A stretch of 64,000 nt of DNA from Solea solea (taxonomy: Eukaryota; Chordata; Actinopteri; Pleuronectiformes; Soleidae): the NCBI RefSeq assembly GCF_958295425.1, contig NC_081146.1, positions 19,911,458 to 19,975,457 of the forward strand, written 5' to 3'. Every line of letters begins with the position of its first letter. Position 1 is the stretch's first letter. A model generated the notes under the pieces. The model was not told the DNA's origin. It made no database searches and worked only from the letters and a program-made list of their open reading frames with translations. Made by a program: the position numbers and the translations under genes. Shown one piece after another: positions 25,378 through 36,202 of the stretch.

Positions 25378-25382
25378 TTCAG

Positions 25383-25970
25383 GTTCTGTATGCTCCCCAG
25401 GCTAGGGATCGTTTCACTGCTCCCTCCTTCATGCAGCGTGACCGCTTCAGCCGCTTCCAGCCCACCTATCCCTACCTGCAGCACCAGATTGACCTGCCGC
25501 CCACCATATCGCTGTCAGACGGCGAGGAGCCTCCACCATATCAGGGTCCCTGCACCCTGCAGCTCCGTGACCCCGAGCAGCAGATGGAGCTCAATCGCGA
25601 GTCGGTGAGGGCGCCACCCAACCGGACCATCTACGACAGTGACTTAATCGACATGGGAGGAGGCGGGAGTCTTGGAAGAGCTGGGGGAGGAGGGGGAGGC
25701 ATGGGAGGCGGCGGCGGCCCAAGGCCGCCCAGCAGCAACTCGGGCATCAGCGCGGCCAACTCCAGCAACCACGGGCGCATGGAGGGCCCGCCGCCGGCGT
25801 ACAGCGAGGTGATGGGCCACTATCCCGGCTCTGCGTTCTTTCTACACCAGCACAGCAATAACCAGAGGGTGGGGGGGCCGGGCAGCAGGACGATCCAGCA
25901 GCAGAGCCAATCAGAAAGCACAATAATACCTGCCAAGGCCAAGGACGGCCAGCCAGACGACCTGGTGTGA
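25383..25970 (+). CDS. LDLRAD4: LDLRAD4 terminal coding exon (cytoplasmic tail)
   Basis: The exon starts in phase 0 after GATTCAG and encodes 195 residues to a TGA at 25968-25970. In family work the tail recruits NEDD4-type ubiquitin ligases through PPxY motifs and binds SMAD2/3 through a PPNR motif, competing with receptor-bound adaptor. Visible here are [39 protein letters not shown] at residues 50-53, PPNR at 78-81 and PPAY at 137-140. The C-terminus [11 protein letters not shown]...DDLV parallels human LDLRAD4 (STIVP...NLV) and not PMEPA1. Residues 92-112 are a glycine-rich insert not present in the human protein as I recall it. The exon is much richer in CpG than its flanks. Joined to the other two exons it gives 263 residues of the protein. 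Confidence 0.96.
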   Translation, partial: VLYAPQARDRFTAPSFMQRDRFSRFQPTYPYLQHQIDLPPTISLSDGEEPPPYQGPCTLQLRDPEQQMELNRESVRAPPNRTIYDSDLIDMGGGGSLGRAGGGGGGMGGGGGPRPPSSNSGISAANSSNHGRMEGPPPAYSEVMGHYPGSAFFLHQHSNNQRVGGPGSRTIQQQSQSESTIIPAKAKDGQPDDLV

Positions 25971-27730
25971 AGAAAAGGCCAGCAAGGCAGGTGGGGTCGC
26001 CCGCCCCAGACTGAGAACTGTCTCTCCACTTCACCGCTGATCACCAGTAAGCAGTGGACTGTCTCCCTCTCTCGCTCGCTCACTCTCTCTCTGTCTCTCT
26101 GATGTCCTCCTTCCAACACGCTCATGCACAAATAAATATCAACCTTAGCTACAAGTAAACACGGAAAGAGAGGAACCAAGAGTTGATATCAGGATGTATG
26201 CACTGCATGGAGACCTTTTTTTTTTTTTCTCTCTCCATCACACGAGAAAAAAAACATACTGCTAGCACAGATTGAAACGATTTGCTTTATTTGTTCCCTC
26301 GGGTCACGGCTCTATCTGCAGGAACTGAGGATGACAATGATGTTTTGCTTTTTCTTTTCTTTTTTTTTCTTTTTATTATTATTATTTTATTTCCCTTTAT
26401 TATTTTTTTTTGGACCGGGATCTGTGCACAAAACGAGAACTGAGCTGAGAATCAAGGACTTACAGAGAACACAACAAAACAAGAGACTCACAAACCCAAA
26501 TCTTAGTGCCAAGGTTCACGAGGAAGCAAAACAAAGGGGGAAATGACTCACTCTGACACTGAAAACACAAACAAGAAAAGTTGCACTATCTTTTTGCTGT
26601 AAAAGAAGAGAGGGAAAGATGCTATGTGATGATGATAATTCAAATGTTTTTGTTTAGGTTTTTTTTTAGTTTGTTTTTTGTTTTGTTTTTATTTACCTGG
26701 GGTTTCTTTTTTTGTCCTTTTCATAAATGGACTGACTGAACTTTGGCTCCAAAGTTGTTTAAACAGTTGGGAGCAAAAAAAAAAGAAAAGAAAAACAACC
26801 AACAACAAGTATTATAAGCTTATGTCCTTCCTTTTTTGAATACCAGAAGAAATACTTGTACCCAGCCTACAACATCTCTGTCTGCTTACACCACAGGCAC
26901 AGTGAGACTTAGTAAGAGAATAACCTTTTACTGCTTCATGTGCGAGTACACTTCAGCCTCGCGGGGATGGAATCTGCCTCGTAACCAGCTGCTGGGCGCA
27001 CAAAACATCTCTCACTTCCTTCGGTTGTTTGTTACATGATTTGAGGAAGGGTTTACTTTAGCCTGAGTAAACTCTGAGAAAGATGAGGGGCTGCTCGGCA
27101 AAGACCAACATGCTCCAAACCAACCATTCTTGGTCACCTGGTTGAGTAATCACGTTAACCAAAAATGACTCGAGTCATTAATAAGATAAAACAAAACGTC
27201 CGTCCAGCAGCCTGGTTGCAGCTGATTCCCCTTTTCTCAACCCTGTCCCGACCTTTGAGCACTCGACACTTCCACTTTCCTGTTTCCTGCTTTGATGCCC
27301 AACCCCCCCCCCCAACCCGCCCCTCCTCTCACCTCTCATCCTGGCATGCACAGTGCATTCTGCCAACAGCCACACTGAAACTCGAACCCCGCCACCTTAA
27401 CAATGGAAACACAAAACAACAACAAAAGAGAAGGCTTGTCTCTCCGTCTTTGTGTCTCTTAAGCCACACACAGAAAGAGGGGAAAAAAAAAAAAATCAAC
27501 CAACATGTCACAAAGTGAAGATTCCTGTCTGCATCCGCCAACACAGTGATCAGGTTTTAAAGGAAAATCGTCTGTGGTCAAAGTCTAAGGGCTAAGGGAG
27601 GGTCCTTTTTTTTGTAAAAGAAAAAGAAAAAAAACTTTTTTGAAAATCTAGCCATTTTCTCTGCTCATCGTTGCCTTCTCCTCTGCTCTTGCGCTTTCTC
27701 TGTGTCTTGCGCTCCCTTTGTCCTGAACCG

Positions 27731-27765
27731 CACCCCCTCCACCCCCTCCACCCCCTCCACCCCCA
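27731..27765. repeat. Nine-bp minisatellite (CACCCCCTC)n
   Basis: Four units of CACCCCCTC in a row within the 3' UTR. Confidence 0.9.
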
Positions 27766-27976
27766 GAAAACTGCTTCATAACGGTGTTAAAACGCTGCTC
27801 ATCGTCCCCATTCTTTTTCATCCATGTGCAGAAAAAGTGCGTGCAAATGATGCAGAGTCCGCCAAGCCCTTTAAAGTGGAGACTGGAGTGGAGAACTTGT
27901 TTGGCAGTGTGCTTGTGCTACCCCTCTCCTCCCTGTGTGTCTGTGAGTGAGGGAGTGAGTGAGTGAGAGAGTGTGT

Positions 27977-28273
27977 GAGTGTACTTGTATTTGTTGCCTC
28001 TTTAGGACCTTTTCTTTTTTTGGCATAAACACCGACCTTGTCAGGACCTGTAGTTTTCACGGCGTTCCAAACCTGGTCCTCGTGAGGCAGAACCTCATTT
28101 CCGAGGAACTAGATAAGTTTAGGGCTAAGATTTGAGTTAAGTTAAGGTTAGGAATTAACTGGTTATGGTTAAGGTTAGGGATAATGCTTAAGGTTAGGCT
28201 CTCCAAATGAATGGAGGTCGATGACAGTCCTCACAAGGATAGCTCTGTGTGTGTGTGTGTGTGTGTGTGTGTT
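27977..28273 (+). repeat. GT-flanked interspersed repeat, forward copy in 3' UTR
   Basis: Begins GTGTACTTGTATTTGTTGCC and continues through CACCGACCTTGTCAGGACC, CCTGGTCCTCGTGAGGCAG and GGTTATGGTTAAGGTTAGG, ending in a GT run at 28242-28272 (words shown in parts). It shares its layout with 10441-10738 (reverse) and 30703-30945. The GGTTAGGG words belong to the repeat and are not telomere sequence. Confidence 0.75.
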
Positions 28274-29922
28274 GTTGGTCAGACCTTTTCATCAACACAG
28301 AAAAGCACTTAGTGCTCCTGCAGGAGCATTTTGTGTGTATGTGTGTGCGCTTATGTGTCTGTCTGAGTTAGGAGTTTCAAGGACGTTTTACTTATTTGGC
28401 ACTGTCCATATTAACCATTATTAATTAAGCTTTCAGCGGAGTGTCTCTTGAAAAAGCCTGAGATGCGCGCCGGTTACTTTCATGGCGTAGAAGTGACCTC
28501 AGCGTAGAAGCTCAAACAAAGTGCACATGGTGAGTCCACCCACAGTTTCCATTAAAGCTGCAGAAAACTCAGTTTAATGGTGTAAACTGAGCACTGGGTT
28601 CATATCTACAGGTGTGTGCTTGTTTTAATGTGTGCTGAAATATTGTCCCACATTCGGTGCTTGGGAGAAGCAGAGGTGTGTGTGTGTGTGTGTTTTCACA
28701 GCTTTAACATTTGCCAACCTGTGGATGATGATGGTGAACCAGCTGCAGGAAGAAAAGTATGAAACTTTTCTTTCTTGTCTTTTGAGGAAATTTAGAGGTT
28801 GTTTTTTCTCGTTGTCAACAAATCCCATAAAGAGTGAAAGATAGTTTATCACTTAAGACGTCTGTGACTCACACTGGATGTGCTGCCTGCAGTGCAGAAC
28901 ATCTCACTTTTCATTTAGGCACAAGTTAACTGACGAGGGCTTATACACAGCGTGAGATGGTCACATGTGCTCTTTCTTGGGAATGGACCTCTTGCCTATG
29001 TTGCAAAAATAGACAATGAAACTGACCTTTCTTCACAGTTTCATGCTCTTTATGAGTGGCATATGTTCCCGTTTCAAAGTAAACACTCTTTATTGTGAAA
29101 TATGTCCAAGAGTTCTGGGATTGAGTTGAGAACAGAGAAGTGTTGAGGAGCAGATGAGTGCTGCTGCTGCTGCTGTCGCTGTCACGCAATGCACACACAT
29201 CCAGTGTGAACCGGGCCCCAGACTCAGGACTCGAGACTTTTACAAAGACCCCACAACTGCAGTATATGGTGACCCACAAAATCACCTTCCCTCATTCTGA
29301 CGCTTGGTTTGAACTCGTGCAGGTCGTGCTACGTCACTTCTACATGCCTTAATGCATTAAGTTGCCCTCATGCGGTCGGCTTGGTTTATTAAATATTTGT
29401 ACCTGATACAGTGGCTGGTGAGCGTGTGGAACACGAGCGGGTCACCCTGAGTTCAAGTCGAACAAAAACAAACGGCAGTGTCTTGTTGATGCTAATGGAG
29501 CGTCTTTTTTATCCCACTGTAACACACTTTAATGTGTTTTGATTCGATTCTGGGCAGTAAACGGTGGCGCCATGAGAATGAGATACACGCAGAGTCTGTG
29601 TTGTTTTTCTTTCTTTCTCCGTTTTTATGGGATTTACTGACAGTTAGAAAAACCAGGACACCGTCGGACGTCTTCATGCCGAGTCGCACTAGGTCAAATA
29701 AGAGGTTGTGTACAATCGGAAAACAACAGAGTACTATGACGGTTGTACTTATGTTGTTTAATATTTGGTTTGTTGGGGAGTGAAGAGAGTGAGGTTGATA
29801 ACTGCAGCACAGCTCGCTCTTATACTCTCGGCAGATGTCTTTGTGATGATGATGATGACGATGACGAAATGTCTTCAGTGCGTCTGTTACCATCAGTGTG
29901 TTTGAATGTATGCTTCCTGCTT

Positions 29923-30015
29923 AGTGTGTGTGTGTGTGTGTGTGTGCAGGTTACGACATCACTGCTGCTATTGTTGTTGCTGCTGCTGCTGCTACTATTG
30001 TTGCTACTGCTGCTT
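29923..30015 (+). repeat. (TG)n and CTG/TTG trinucleotide tract
   Basis: A TG run at 29923-29947 is followed by CTG, TTG and CTA triplets from 29961 to 30015. Poly-Leu and poly-Cys open frames through it are artefacts. Confidence 0.9.
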
Positions 30016-30702
30016 CTCATGTCCCTCCCTCTCTATCCCCCCCCCCCCGTCCCTCTGTCCATCCTGTCCCCTCGACTCATCCGTTACTGTAAGGAGAGGA
30101 ATCAGACCGACTGCAGTCAAACGCACAGGTACCGAGACATCATGTGGACACTCACCTGTGTCTTTGACTGTACGGACCTGCTCCATAAAACCCCCGGCTT
30201 TTGTCCTCCCTCTCTTCCTCTTTTCTGTTGTCGCCCCGCACCCCGCACCCCTCGCCTTGTTCTGTCTGTGCAGTCATAGCTTGTAAATGGAGGCTATAAA
30301 GATGAATCTTATGTTTTCTACAAGGAGGTTTGCATGTTACTATTATGTGAGTAAATAAGGTGCCTAACGTTCATGTTCAAGCAGACCACACCTCGGTGAA
30401 CCTGCTGCTTGGAATCCTTGCAGGTGCTTCTGGGCGGGGCTCGCCGCCTGTCTGGCAGAATGGAACACAAGCGTGCGAGCGAGCGAGCGTTGGTTCGGAT
30501 TTTGCCAAACGAAAAAGAAAAACAACAAACGACAACAATATTTGTCCTTTCCCAAAGTAGACACAGTGGTAACATGATTCCAGGGGCCTGGAGCGGTTGT
30601 CAGTCAGGTCTCGAGCTCCTTCATGATTACAGAGTGAGTGTGATCCTGCAGAAATTCAAGGTCGACACCAAACTATTAATGAAGTGGACCAGCAGGACCA
30701 GC

Positions 30703-30945
30703 ACTCTGTGTATGTGTGTGTTTGCGTGTTATTGTTACCTCTTTAGGACATTTTCTGGCAAAAAAGAAAAAAAAAAAAAACGCAGGACCACCAGTAGTTG
30801 TCATGGAGTCATGGAGACCAAAAACCTGGTCCTAACGAGGCAGAAGCTCATCTCTGAGGAACTGGTTATGGTTAGGGTTAGGCTGTCCAAGTGAATGCAA
30901 AGTCCTTATAAGGATAACTGTGTGAACCTGTGTGTGTGTGTTTCC
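30703..30945 (+). repeat. GT-flanked interspersed repeat, second forward copy in 3' UTR
   Basis: Contains TTGTTACCTCTTTAGGAC, TCATGGAGACCAAAAACC, CCTAACGAGGCAGAAGC and GGTTATGGTTAGGGTTAGG, with an internal poly-A run near 30766-30780. Same family and orientation as 27977-28273. Confidence 0.75.
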
Positions 30946-32997
30946 ATGTCAACAGAACAACTCCAATCTTCAGCTCAGCCTTGAACATTTTTATTTTTCC
31001 TTTATTTTTTCTTTCTCCCCATCCCCCCCTTTGCTCCGAGTTCTAACCAGATTCCGCGGGAATGTTTACAAAGTATAAAATGTCCATTGTGCCAGACAGC
31101 AGCGGTCGCCCCCGGCGAAGCAGCTGAAGCCATTTCAATCAGTAACAGGCCACGTGTGGAGCAGACATAGGAACCCACTTGCACTCAAAAAGCTCCAACC
31201 TTCGTTGTGCCTCACTTCCAACGGTGCTTTTTTCAGTAGTCTGTCTTTCTTTATGTTTGTTTGTAAGGTGCTGTATATAACTTGAATATATTATGCACAT
31301 ATCCTACCCAATGGGTAGAAACCACAAAAAATGTTGTGAATAATGTAATATAATGTGTATAGACAATGTAAGAATTTTAAGGAGGCAGCATCAAATTTGT
31401 AAATGCCTACAGTTAAAAACAAACAAACAAACAAAAAAAAATAATAATGTACTTTGTCTTTTTTATGAGAAAACATGGTTTGCAAAAATGATGCTTAAAT
31501 AATATGGTTGCAACAAAAATACAACATAATATTTTGCTATAAATAATAGTGTGTTATGACAAGGATGAGATAACCTCTGGATTAAGCAAGTTGTTGAGAA
31601 AAGTTATTATTCACTTATTCTCCTTTTTTTTTTTAAACTCCTCCCCCCGCAACGACACAATTTGATTCCTGTTCTCTGAACAAATCTTTGTTTCCTCAAC
31701 AGCTCGGTCATTTATTTTTTTTTTTATGTTCTTATGTCTCACAAACACAAATCAGTCGGTGTTTGTGTCGCGTGCATTCAGAGGTCGAACGTCAGTTGGA
31801 CAGACGGGCAGATGCGTCACATGACCCAGTAAACCATCAGCACTTCCCTAAACCAGAAGACGTCCATTCGTCCATATTTATCTTCTTCTTTTTACGTAGT
31901 TCCCGAGCTGCTGTGGCTCCGGCTGACGTTGGACGCCGCTCATAGCACTTCAGCACGGCTACGGGACGATCATGATCACATGAACGCTGAACAGAAAAAG
32001 GAAAATATGACTTCCTCTTTCTTTTCCTTTCCTTTTTTTTTGCCACAATAGAAAAAGTTGCACCAGCGTGAAACGTGTGAAAAAACACAGATAAAAAAAA
32101 CGTCATTTATTTAACCTTTTTCTCTTGAATTATTCTTTTTTTTTCTTTCTTTTTTTACATTACAATATTATACTCGGCACAGTATATTGAAACAAGCGTC
32201 ATGTTTAATCTGCAGTTCATTTATTTACAGTATGTACTAAAAATAACCTCACTGTACAATAACGGCAGAGCATGTTCATTCTTATCTATAGACGATGTAC
32301 ATAGCAACGCGCCATTTTCTCTACAAAGCACCAAATAAGAGGCAGTTGTGTAGTTTATCATTTTGGAAAAAGTGTCTTTGGTTAGAGCTCGACTCTCGTT
32401 CCTCTAAATGAACCTTTGTTTGTTTATTTGAATTTTGTTTGTTTCCTGCACTAGCTTGAAGAACTAGCTTGGGCTCAGACTAATCGTTGTCTGATTTGTG
32501 CCCCTGCAGTGTTGCTCCCCTCTCTCCACGTTATAAGACGTCTGTACTCAAGAGGCTGACAAACAAGTAGCTGTTTTTATTGTTCCAGATTTTAATAATA
32601 ACAAATAATTACAACAATAGCGTCTCCACAGTTTGGTATTCTCTCTCTGTCTTGACAGCTACCATAGGACTGCTTCCGTCATGGGTTTTGTAACATCGGT
32701 TTGCTTTATTTACAAAAAATTGAATTCTTTCTCGTTCTCCCCCCCCCTCCCCTCTGTGCTTATGAACATATGTATAAATACATATATATACGAGCGCAGA
32801 GGTAAAAACTTGTTGTGTATTTTTGCCTCTTTTTATTTAAGCAATTGTGATGTAATAGGTTTTAGGCCTAAGGTCTGTTATTGCAATACTTTTACAGAAA
32901 AGAAGAAAAAAAAAAATCAAAAAATGTTGCTCTAAGTGCTGTTGTAGTCAAAGATTTTATGCTTGTACTTATGCTGTAGTCAAACTGCAGCGTAATG

Positions 32998-33003
32998 AAT
33001 AAA
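32998..33003 (+). terminator. LDLRAD4: LDLRAD4 polyadenylation signal AATAAA
   Basis: Canonical hexamer with a GT-rich element about 25-40 bases downstream. It is the last good + strand signal before the SINE at 33366. Confidence 0.6.
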
Positions 33004-33365
33004 ACTTTAAAAGTGATTACTCTGACGGTCTCCTCGTGTATGTGATGACGGTTTTTCTTGTCCCGCGGTTAACGACGTCTTTCTCTGCACCGAGAGCGTG
33101 AGCGGGATTTACAGCAGAGAGCAGAGTCTGACTGCGGTAATTTTCCTTTTTTCTTTAAACAACTCTTTAATGATGACAAATAACACAAACACTACAAATT
33201 CAGTGTCTCCAGTCCACCGTGTCTGCACTTCAGTGCCATTATTTACAGTATTTTCAATAAAGTAAACTGTGAAACGCTGCCTTCATGTGCCGTCGGAATT
33301 AAGAATTAAAATGCACATAAACACCTCCTCACATTGTGATTTCCAGTGGGAAATTGATAGAGCCC

Positions 33366-33550
33366 ATGACCTGGTTTGGTAAGGGGACTTGGCTTTGTAA
33401 CCGGAGGGTTGTCGGTTCAAGTCCCCACCAGGTCAAAGGGCTGGGGTGCTGCTGCTCGGTGGCTGCCTGCTGCTTCTGAATCTGGGACAGTTTCTAGTAA
33501 ATGATGGATTAAATGCAGAGAAGGATCATTTTGTTCCCGAGTGGAGATGA
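33366..33550 (+). mobile_element. tRNA-derived SINE, second type
   Basis: GGTTCAAGTCC at 33414-33424 is a perfect Pol III B box, preceded by TTGTAACCGGAGGGTTGTC as in a tRNA T-arm region. The A box upstream is decayed. The body continues CCACCAGGTCAAAGGGCTGGGG, CTGCTGCTCGGT and GGATTAAATGCAGAGAAGG (shown in parts), a core I recall from teleost SINEs. It lies about 360 bp after the LDLRAD4 polyA signal. Confidence 0.7.
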
Positions 33551-34474
33551 CCTTTGGCATTTCTAGATGGCACAGACTAAGACAAGATTCATCAAAAATG
33601 ATACATAGTTCCTTTATTATAATTATTACAATTCCTTTATTGTTGAATGCAAATTAATAATTCAATGAAATCTTTTGAAGAAGCAGGTGAAAGGGTGAAC
33701 TGTGTCTCAGCCGTTTTTCATTTCACTCCAACAACAAAAGCACTTACGACAGCAGTATGTACGACAGCACGTGAAGGCAACATTGGATCCATGAACTTTT
33801 GGATGATTTCATTTGCAACTTTTATCAGGTTTTGGGAGAATATTGTGATCTGCACGTAGAGCTGTATTTCCAGCGACTGAGCTGGGAATCACAGATGGAT
33901 CATGGGAGTTTTTTGGTTAGTTTGTTTTTGTTTGGGTTTCTTTTTTGGGGGGCGTTCCACATCAGTTTGCTGGAATGATTTTATTCCAGGTTTTTCTCAT
34001 TCTCTTTGAAAACATCATGGTGTGTTGAGATGGTTTGGTTTAAAAAGTTGTTCTTCATATAAAAAGCCAGGGAAATACTGCACTGGACTTCTGCTCAGGA
34101 ATAAAACCAGTCAGTCAAATATATTTGTATTAAACTTCATGTTAAAAAGCTCAGTGTCTGCAGAGTAACAGTGAGTTTGTTCTCAGACGTGCACTGAAGC
34201 ACAGACTGAACTGAACATCTGCAGAAGTCGCTCTGGAAATTCTCCCAAGATTCTTGGCGACAGTTCCCCGCACAGAGCGTCTGAGACAGCATCTGAGGGC
34301 GCTCATGTGAGAATGCAGCAGGAAGAAGAAGAAGAAGAAGAACTCTGGGTCCTCCGCAGTGAGTGAGTGAGTGAATGGGTGAATGTCTGGATTAAGTCAG
34401 GTGTCATTCTCACTTGGATCCTCCAGAGATTCTCCTAATGTTCAACTCTTAAAAATGGCTTCACTTTTGGAACC

Positions 34475-34506
34475 GACCGCTTCCTGACCGACGACAGGAA
34501 GCGGTC
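34475..34506. other. Perfect 12-bp stem-loop
   Basis: GACCGCTTCCTG (34475-34486) and CAGGAAGCGGTC (34495-34506) are exact inverted arms around the 8-nt loop ACCGACGA. No T-run follows and no gene is adjacent, so the role is unknown. Confidence 0.7.
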
Positions 34507-36017
34507 ACTTCTGCCCCAGCAGCTGTGTAGGAAACATTCACTGTGTATAAAAACACTTCCTTTCTTTTATGTGTTGGAGGAAGAGGGTGAGCATTTAAAT
34601 CTTTTGCTCCCCCTACTACAGAGTAAAAACTTTAGCAACCAGAAGCAAATGACTCACCAGGAAAGTTTTTATTTTATTATATATATATGTACAGTATATA
34701 TATTTTTTTTAAATGCATAAAACATAAGTTTTCTTATTTTATTTCTGCAGTATGTCGCATTTATTTATAGACAGACCCCATCTGGTAACCTGTCACAGCG
34801 TTCACATGAGTGAAAACAAAGCTTGTGTTCAAAGCACAGAGCCTCACGTACAAGTGCAGCGGGAGGGGAGGGCAGGAGGGGAGGGTGCGGACCCCCCACC
34901 CCCACCTCCTGTCCTCTCTGTGAACCTCCCGCTGCTTCATGATACAAGAAAAACACAACCATCCGAGCACTGTTCACATCTTCTCCTGACTCGTTCACAC
35001 ACACACACACACACACACATGCGTCTTGAGAGCTGGCAGATTGGAAAAGCCCATGCAGAGGAAATCATGCATACATCAGCGGCTGTTTGTTCACAGATGA
35101 GCTTGAGAGTCTCAACCTCAGCCAGGTCTTTAAACACAGACAGGGAAAGCGGAGGGGAGGAGGAAGAGGAGGAGGGGGAGGAAGAAGAAGACACCTGCTT
35201 TCGGGAAGTAACGCTGACGCTCGCCTGTGTTCGCACAGGTGTGAAGGAAACACTTCCTCTGTGAGCAGAGACCACGTCGGTCACTCCTGGAGACTCACAC
35301 CTGACACCAATCACTGAACTCATCTATGTTTTCCTCTCATCCACATCGTGCTTTCACATCAACCTTGTTGTTCCGAAACTGGGGGCGTTTCTCGCCTAGA
35401 TCGGTTCTAATGGGCCTATGCGAACCAAGGTTCTTTGATTTAGTAGCCTTAGTTGTCAATTAGATGTGAGTTTTTGTTTTTTAGTATTTGCCAGGTCATA
35501 ATAAGCATTGTGTTTCATATTAACCCAACAAAAAGATGCAATTTTTAAAGTTTATTAGGGCACATGAACAGCCATCTCTGAATCAAATAACAGTCTGAAG
35601 TACAAGAAAATAGCATGTGCAAAATGTGCGTCATGCTGCTGAGGTTAGATATAGTTAGTGTGAAAGGTAAAAATCAATAGACTAAAACCGCTAATTTACA
35701 AAGCATCAGATTACAACAAAAATGTAGCTCATAGTTTACTTACTAATCAAACTTGTGAGATTCAAAAGATAATCTGTGAGTAAAGATTGTAAAGGGCTGA
35801 GGAAAAGAAAGAAAACATGTCCTGTAGTGTCTCAATAAATGTTTAAAAAGACAACACCCATGGACAGGGACAGTCAAATGGCCCAAAGCCTAAGAAAAAA
35901 GAAAATACCACTGGAGCTTTCTCATGTGTTGTCTTTCACTAATGAAGAGCATGGATATCCTGACCCCTGCTGCGGATTATTGGAAGTGCAATAAAAAATA
36001 GCTGGAAGCGACGACTC

Positions 36018-36040
36018 ATTGGCCACTTTATTAGGTACAC
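36018..36040. mobile_element. Possible terminal fragment of a DNA transposon
   Basis: The words TGGCCACTTTATTAGGTACAC match the end of a MITE family that I recall as common in fish. The rest of the element is not evident. Confidence 0.4.
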
Positions 36041-36202
36041 AAGAAGAAGCAGCAGCAGTGGTCTTCTTTGACATGCTGTGTTGTCAGACATAGTCTGTGT
36101 TAGTCTTTCTATCATCAATTTCGATTTTTTTATATCATGATTACAACTTTTATTCATTCGGTTGTTATCATTGCTTTATTAAATAAATTACACTCAACAT
36201 GA

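Larger units (their letters stand above)
21886..25382 (+). other. LDLRAD4: LDLRAD4 intron before the terminal exon
   Basis: Begins GTAAGA and ends in a long CT tract and GATTCAG. It contains a CpG-rich patch with bZIP-like palindromes near 22629, a poly-C run at 23637-23652, a GA run at 23731-23752, a CCCT array at 24125-24164 and an AAT run at 24889-24921. No other exon is seen. Confidence 0.85.
25971..33025 (+). other. LDLRAD4: LDLRAD4 3' UTR (extent inferred)
   Basis: No further exon or splice signal is convincing after the stop. The sequence stays T-rich and A-rich up to an AATAAA at 32998-33003, followed by the GT-rich CCTCGTGTATGTGATG, a good cleavage context. Two Pumilio-type TGTANATA sites lie at 31272-31279 and 32296-32303. 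An earlier AATAAA at 26131-26136 could give a short form. The UTR contains two copies of a GT-flanked repeat (27977-28273 and 30703-30945) and a CTG/TTG tract. A ~7-kb UTR is long but plausible for this gene. RNA evidence is lacking. Confidence 0.55.
33026..36202. other. Intergenic region between LDLRAD4 and the satellite array
   Basis: No gene seen. It contains a SINE (33366-33550), a hairpin at 34475-34506, a GAA run at 34321-34341, AT and CA runs near 34680-34708 and 34997-35019, and a GGA-rich stretch at 35150-35190. The open frame of about 170 codons over 34752-35264 is built on these repeats and resembles no protein. Confidence 0.7.

Noticed and set aside
18975..25970. PMEPA1 instead of LDLRAD4
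   Set aside because: [17 protein letters not shown] and the [12 protein letters not shown]-terminus fit LDLRAD4, and the neighbour FAM210A matches the LDLRAD4 locus.
28140..28200. Interstitial telomere repeat (GGTTAGGG words), also near 30865
   Set aside because: The words occur at the same place in each copy of the GT-flanked repeat and are imperfect and few.
29743..30286. Long frames with poly-Leu or poly-Cys
   Set aside because: They are translations of the TG and CTG/TTG tracts in the LDLRAD4 3' UTR.
34752..35264. Open frame of about 170 codons as a gene
   Set aside because: It runs through CA, GGA and GAA repeats (His/Thr and Glu runs), lacks any recognisable domain, and overlapping frames on the other strand are equally long.
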